A stretch of DNA of 64,000 bases from Thermohalobaculum sp050331395. GTDB lineage: Bacteria > Pseudomonadota > Alphaproteobacteria > Rhodobacterales > Rhodobacteraceae. The stretch lies in assembly GCA_050331395.1 (NCBI GenBank), contig JBHJGX010000015.1, positions 1 to 64,000 of the forward strand. Direction: 5' to 3'. Below, in pieces: positions 61,446 through 64,000 of this stretch. A program made the translations under genes and the position numbers. Below the pieces are notes generated by a model, which was given only the letters and a program-made list of their open reading frames with translations, was not told the origin of the DNA and searched no databases. Every line of letters starts with the position of its first letter. Within the stretch, counting starts at the first letter, position 1.

Positions 61446-62747
61446 ATGGACGCCGTCACCCGCGACACCGGATTTTTCAGCGAACCCGTCTCGAGCCGCG
61501 ACCCCGAACTCTATGCCGCCATCGCCGGCGAGCTTCGCCGCCAGCAGGACGAGATCGAGCTGATCGCCTCGGAGAATATCGCCAGCCGCGCCGTGATGGA
61601 GGCGCAGGGCTCTGTCCTCACCAACAAATACGCCGAAGGCTATCCGGGCAAACGCTATTACGCGGGCTGCGGTCAGGTCGATATCGCCGAGAAGCTGGCG
61701 ATCGAGCGGATCTGCCAACTCTTCAACTGCCGCTTCGCCAACGTTCAGCCCCATTCGGGTGCCCAGGCCAACCAGGCCGTGATGCTTGCCACGATCAAGC
61801 CCGGCGCAACGATCCTCGGCATGGATCTCGCCTCGGGCGGCCACCTGACCCACGGTGCCAAGCCCAATTTGTCGGGCAAGTGGTTCAACGCGGTGCAGTA
61901 CGGCGTCTCGACCGAGGATCACCGCATCGATTACGACCAGGTGGCCCGGCTCGCCGAAGAGCACAAGCCCGAGCTGATCTATGCCGGCGGATCGGCCGTC
62001 CCGCGACAGATCGATTTCGCGATGTTCCGCAAGATCGCTGACAGCGTCGGCGCACTGCTTCACGTGGACATGGCGCATTTCTCGGGCCTGGTCGCTGGCG
62101 GGCATCATCCGAACCCGCTCGATCATGCGCATGTCGCCACCTCGACCACGCACAAGACGCTGCGCGGCCCCCGCGGCGGCATTATCCTCACGAATGACGA
62201 GGCGCTGGCGAAAAAGTTCAATTCGGCGGTCTTCCCAGGTCTGCAGGGCGGGCCGCTCATGCATGTCATTGCCGCCAAGGCCGTGGCCTTCGGCGAGGCG
62301 TTGCGCCCGGAATACCGCGCCTACATCGCGCAGGTGATCCAGAATGCCCAAGCGATGTCGGACGAGCTGATGAAAGGCGGGCTCGATATCGTCACCGGCG
62401 GCACGGACACGCATCTCTGCCTGGTCGACCTGCGGCCGAAAGGCGTGAAGGGCAACGCGGCCGAAGAGGCGCTGACCCGCGCGCACATCACCTGCAACAA
62501 GAACGGCATTCCCTTCGACCCGGAGCCGCCGATGGTGACCTCTGGCCTCCGGCTCGGCTCGCCCGCCGGTACGACCCGCGGCTTTGGGGAAGCCGAGTTC
62601 CGCGAGATCGCTCGGTTCATCGTCGAGGTGGTGGACGGGCTCGCGGCGAATGGTCCGGACGGCAACGGCGCTGTCGAGGATCGCGTCCGCGCCAAGGTCA
62701 AAGCGCTTTGCGACCGGTTCCCGATCTACGCGACCGTCGAGGCCTGA
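61446..62747 (+). CDS. glyA: Serine hydroxymethyltransferase
   Basis: Interconverts serine and glycine and supplies 5,10-methylene-THF. 433 residues with IELIASENIASRAVMEAQGSVLTNKYAEGYPGKRYY, NVQPHSGAQANQAV, VDMAHFSGLVAGG, the PLP-lysine in TSTTHKTLRGPRGG and SGLRLGSPAGTTRGFGEAEF. Start ATG 61446, ribosome binding site AGGAGA. A structured leader precedes it and a long stem that includes the ribosome binding site of the next gene follows it. Methylene-THF is also used by TrmFO (30309). Confidence 0.96.
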   Translation: MDAVTRDTGFFSEPVSSRDPELYAAIAGELRRQQDEIELIASENIASRAVMEAQGSVLTNKYAEGYPGKRYYAGCGQVDIAEKLAIERICQLFNCRFANVQPHSGAQANQAVMLATIKPGATILGMDLASGGHLTHGAKPNLSGKWFNAVQYGVSTEDHRIDYDQVARLAEEHKPELIYAGGSAVPRQIDFAMFRKIADSVGALLHVDMAHFSGLVAGGHHPNPLDHAHVATSTTHKTLRGPRGGIILTNDEALAKKFNSAVFPGLQGGPLMHVIAAKAVAFGEALRPEYRAYIAQVIQNAQAMSDELMKGGLDIVTGGTDTHLCLVDLRPKGVKGNAAEEALTRAHITCNKNGIPFDPEPPMVTSGLRLGSPAGTTRGFGEAEFREIARFIVEVVDGLAANGPDGNGAVEDRVRAKVKALCDRFPIYATVEA

Positions 62748-62806
62748 GAGCCTCCATTGACAGCCCCGTCGCCCGGCGCAACAAGCGGGTCGGGCGGCGG
62801 AGGCTC
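62748..62806 (+). promoter_or_regulatory. Long stem that sequesters the ribosome binding site of the acyltransferase
   Basis: GAGCCTCC (62748-62755), directly after the glyA stop, pairs perfectly with GGAGGCTC (62799-62806), 3 nt before the ATG at 62809. The GGAGG in the right arm is the ribosome binding site of the acyltransferase. An inner G+C-rich stem of about 9 pairs with two mismatches is possible. The structure could restrict translation, or serve as glyA terminator without a T-tract. Confidence 0.55.
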
Positions 62807-62808
62807 AT

Positions 62809-63357
62809 ATGACACAGGCAGGGCGGAAGCGGTCGACGCTCGGCAGGGCAGTGCGGGCCGCAGCTTCTCTGCTCGACCCGCGGGCGCTTCTGCATCCGCT
62901 GCGGCTCATCCACTACTATAACTACACGCATGTACAGCCCCGACGGCGCCTGACCCTCGGGGTAAAGGTGTTCATCGCGCCGAATGTCTCCTTCGCCAAT
63001 GGCGAGCGGATCGCGCTCGGTGACGGCGTGCAAGTGGGCGCGCGCTGTATGCTCTGGGCCGGCGAAGAGACCGGGCGGATCACCGTCGGGCCGAACAGCA
63101 CCTTCGGCCCGGATTGTCTGATCACCGCATCGGATTATGGCACCCGGGCAGGTACACCGGTCGTCGAGCAACCGAAAATCGACCGCGACGTGACGATCGG
63201 CACGGATGTCTGGCTCGGCGCCAAGGTCATCGTGACTGCCGGAGTGACCATCGGCGACGGGACCATCGTCGGCGCGGGCTCCGTCGTCACCCGCGATCTG
63301 CCGCCCGGTGTCATCGCGGCCGGCATCCCCGCCAAGCCGGTGCGAGACCGTGACTGA
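62809..63357 (+). CDS. Left-handed beta-helix acyltransferase (hexapeptide repeat)
   Basis: 182 residues. Hexapeptide-repeat strands: VKVFIAPNVSFANGERIALGDGVQVGARC, ITVGPNSTFGPDCLITASDYG, IDRDVTIGTDVWLGAKVIVTAGVTIGDGTIVGAGSVVTRDLPPGVIAAGIPAKPVR. Such proteins transfer acetyl groups to sugars of exopolysaccharide or lipopolysaccharide (WcaF/MaA-like). The start lies inside the stem described at 62748-62806. The following glycosyltransferase overlaps by 8 nt. Confidence 0.88.
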   Translation: MTQAGRKRSTLGRAVRAAASLLDPRALLHPLRLIHYYNYTHVQPRRRLTLGVKVFIAPNVSFANGERIALGDGVQVGARCMLWAGEETGRITVGPNSTFGPDCLITASDYGTRAGTPVVEQPKIDRDVTIGTDVWLGAKVIVTAGVTIGDGTIVGAGSVVTRDLPPGVIAAGIPAKPVRDRD

Positions 63358-64000
63358 GCCGGTCCCGGCGCTTGCCATCGTCATCCCGCATTTGAACGAC
63401 ACGGTGCGCTTAGGCCGCTGTCTTGCCGCGCTCGCGGCCGAGGCCCTGCCCGAGGACGTGGAAGCGGTCGTGGTCGATAACGGCTCGAGCGAGGACGTGG
63501 CGGGCACCGTTGCGCCCTATGCCGTTCGCCTTGTGCACGAGGCCGAGCGAGGTGCAGCGGCGGCGCGAAACCGGGGGGTCGCGGAGACCCGGGCAGGCGC
63601 CATCGTCTTTCTCGATGCGGACTGTTTGCCCGAACCCGGCTGGCTCGAGGCCGTCCGCGCCGCGGTGCCGCGCGCCGATTTGGTCGGCGGCCGGGTCGAC
63701 GTCTTCGACGAGACGCCGCCGCCGCGCTCGGGGGCCGAGGCCTTCGAGACCGTCCTCGCCTTCGACCAGGCGCGGTATATCCGCGAGGTCGGCTTCTCGG
63801 TGACCGCCAATCTCGTGACCCGGCGCACGGTCTTCCAGGCGATCGGCGGGTTTCGGAACGGCGTGTCCGAGGATGTGGAGTGGTGTCAGCGGGCGACCCG
63901 GGCGGGGTTTTCGCTCGCCTATGCGCCCGAAATGGCGGTGCGGCATCCGACGCGTGCCGACTGGGCCGCGCTCCGGCGCAAATGGCGTCGGATGACCGAG
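63350..64000 (+). CDS. Glycosyltransferase family 2 (partial, runs off the window)
   Basis: The first 217 codons from GTG 63350, overlapping the acyltransferase stop. GT-A fold: VTEPVPALAIVIPHLNDTVRLGRCLAALAAEALP, VVVDNGSSEDVAGTV, ERGAAAARNRG, the DxD metal motif in IVFLDADCLPEPGWLEAV, then AIGGFRNGVSEDVEWCQRATRAGF. The coupled acyltransferase suggests a polysaccharide or glycan pathway continuing to the right. Confidence 0.9.
   Translation, partial: MTEPVPALAIVIPHLNDTVRLGRCLAALAAEALPEDVEAVVVDNGSSEDVAGTVAPYAVRLVHEAERGAAAARNRGVAETRAGAIVFLDADCLPEPGWLEAVRAAVPRADLVGGRVDVFDETPPPRSGAEAFETVLAFDQARYIREVGFSVTANLVTRRTVFQAIGGFRNGVSEDVEWCQRATRAGFSLAYAPEMAVRHPTRADWAALRRKWRRMTE

Overview
The window is a gene-dense, high-G+C stretch of an alphaproteobacterial chromosome. 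Gene content and order point to the Rhodobacterales (Rhodobacteraceae-like): rne / amidase / PBP1A / prfB, dusB-ntrB-ntrC-ntrY-ntrX-trkA-trkH-hfq-hflX, an ispDF fusion, cysS-cimA, nadK-hdaA-ppk-ppx, short-type proS, mce next to a DUF1467 gene, and LolE/LolD. The genes are core housekeeping. I saw no rRNA, tRNA, CRISPR array, insertion sequence, prophage or integration site, and codon use looks uniform.

Layout. 1-10.9 kb: 5' end of RNase E (minus), then an amidase (frameshifted here), PBP1A, RF2, LigA (interrupted by a stop here), an acetyltransferase and RecG on plus. 10.9-11.7 kb: a 42-codon single-helix microprotein behind a perfect alphaproteobacterial LexA box, a strong terminator, then about 430 bp with no recognisable gene. 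11.7-24.1 kb (minus): hflX, hfq, K+ uptake (trkH/trkA), two nitrogen two-component systems (NtrXY, NtrBC) and dusB. 24.2-26.4 kb: ispDF, pgpA, cinA. 26.4-29.0 kb (minus): Coq10-like protein, a secreted unknown and a two-subunit CoA-transferase. 29.1-32.5 kb: small membrane protein, VIT1/CCC1 transporter behind a perfect FNR box, TrmFO, methyltransferase. 32.5-42.1 kb: phytoene-synthase-like protein, a decayed acetyltransferase, cimA, cysS, two secreted unknowns, gltX, a small membrane protein and nadE. 42.3-45.8 kb: an exported protein with 18 full MORN repeats, an acetyltransferase, a nitroreductase, then DUF1467 and mce on minus. 45.8-54.6 kb: dnaE, lolE/lolD, globin, agmatinase, a GGCT-like domain and proS. 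54.9-60.3 kb (minus): ppx, ppk, hdaA, nadK. 60.4-64 kb: EAL phosphodiesterase, glyA, an acyltransferase and the start of a family 2 glycosyltransferase.

How the genes work together. Many neighbours overlap by 1-8 nt (TGATG or ATGA junctions), so they form compact translationally coupled operons. Themes are nitrogen and redox signalling, K+ homeostasis, RNA-based control (Hfq, RNase E), cell wall synthesis, polyphosphate and replication control (NadK, HdaA, PPK, PPX), and cofactor and amino-acid supply.

Most worth a second look: the SOS-boxed microprotein beside recG; a two-copy intergenic hairpin family with a compensatory base-pair swap and a conserved mismatch; a helix that buries the ribosome binding site of the acyltransferase after glyA; a structured glyA leader; an F/W alternation that reveals a two-module period in the MORN protein; and several lesions in otherwise conserved genes (amidase frameshift, LigA TAA, acetyltransferase TAA, an 18-base C run in dnaE). 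The lesions raise the question of sequence quality versus real decay.
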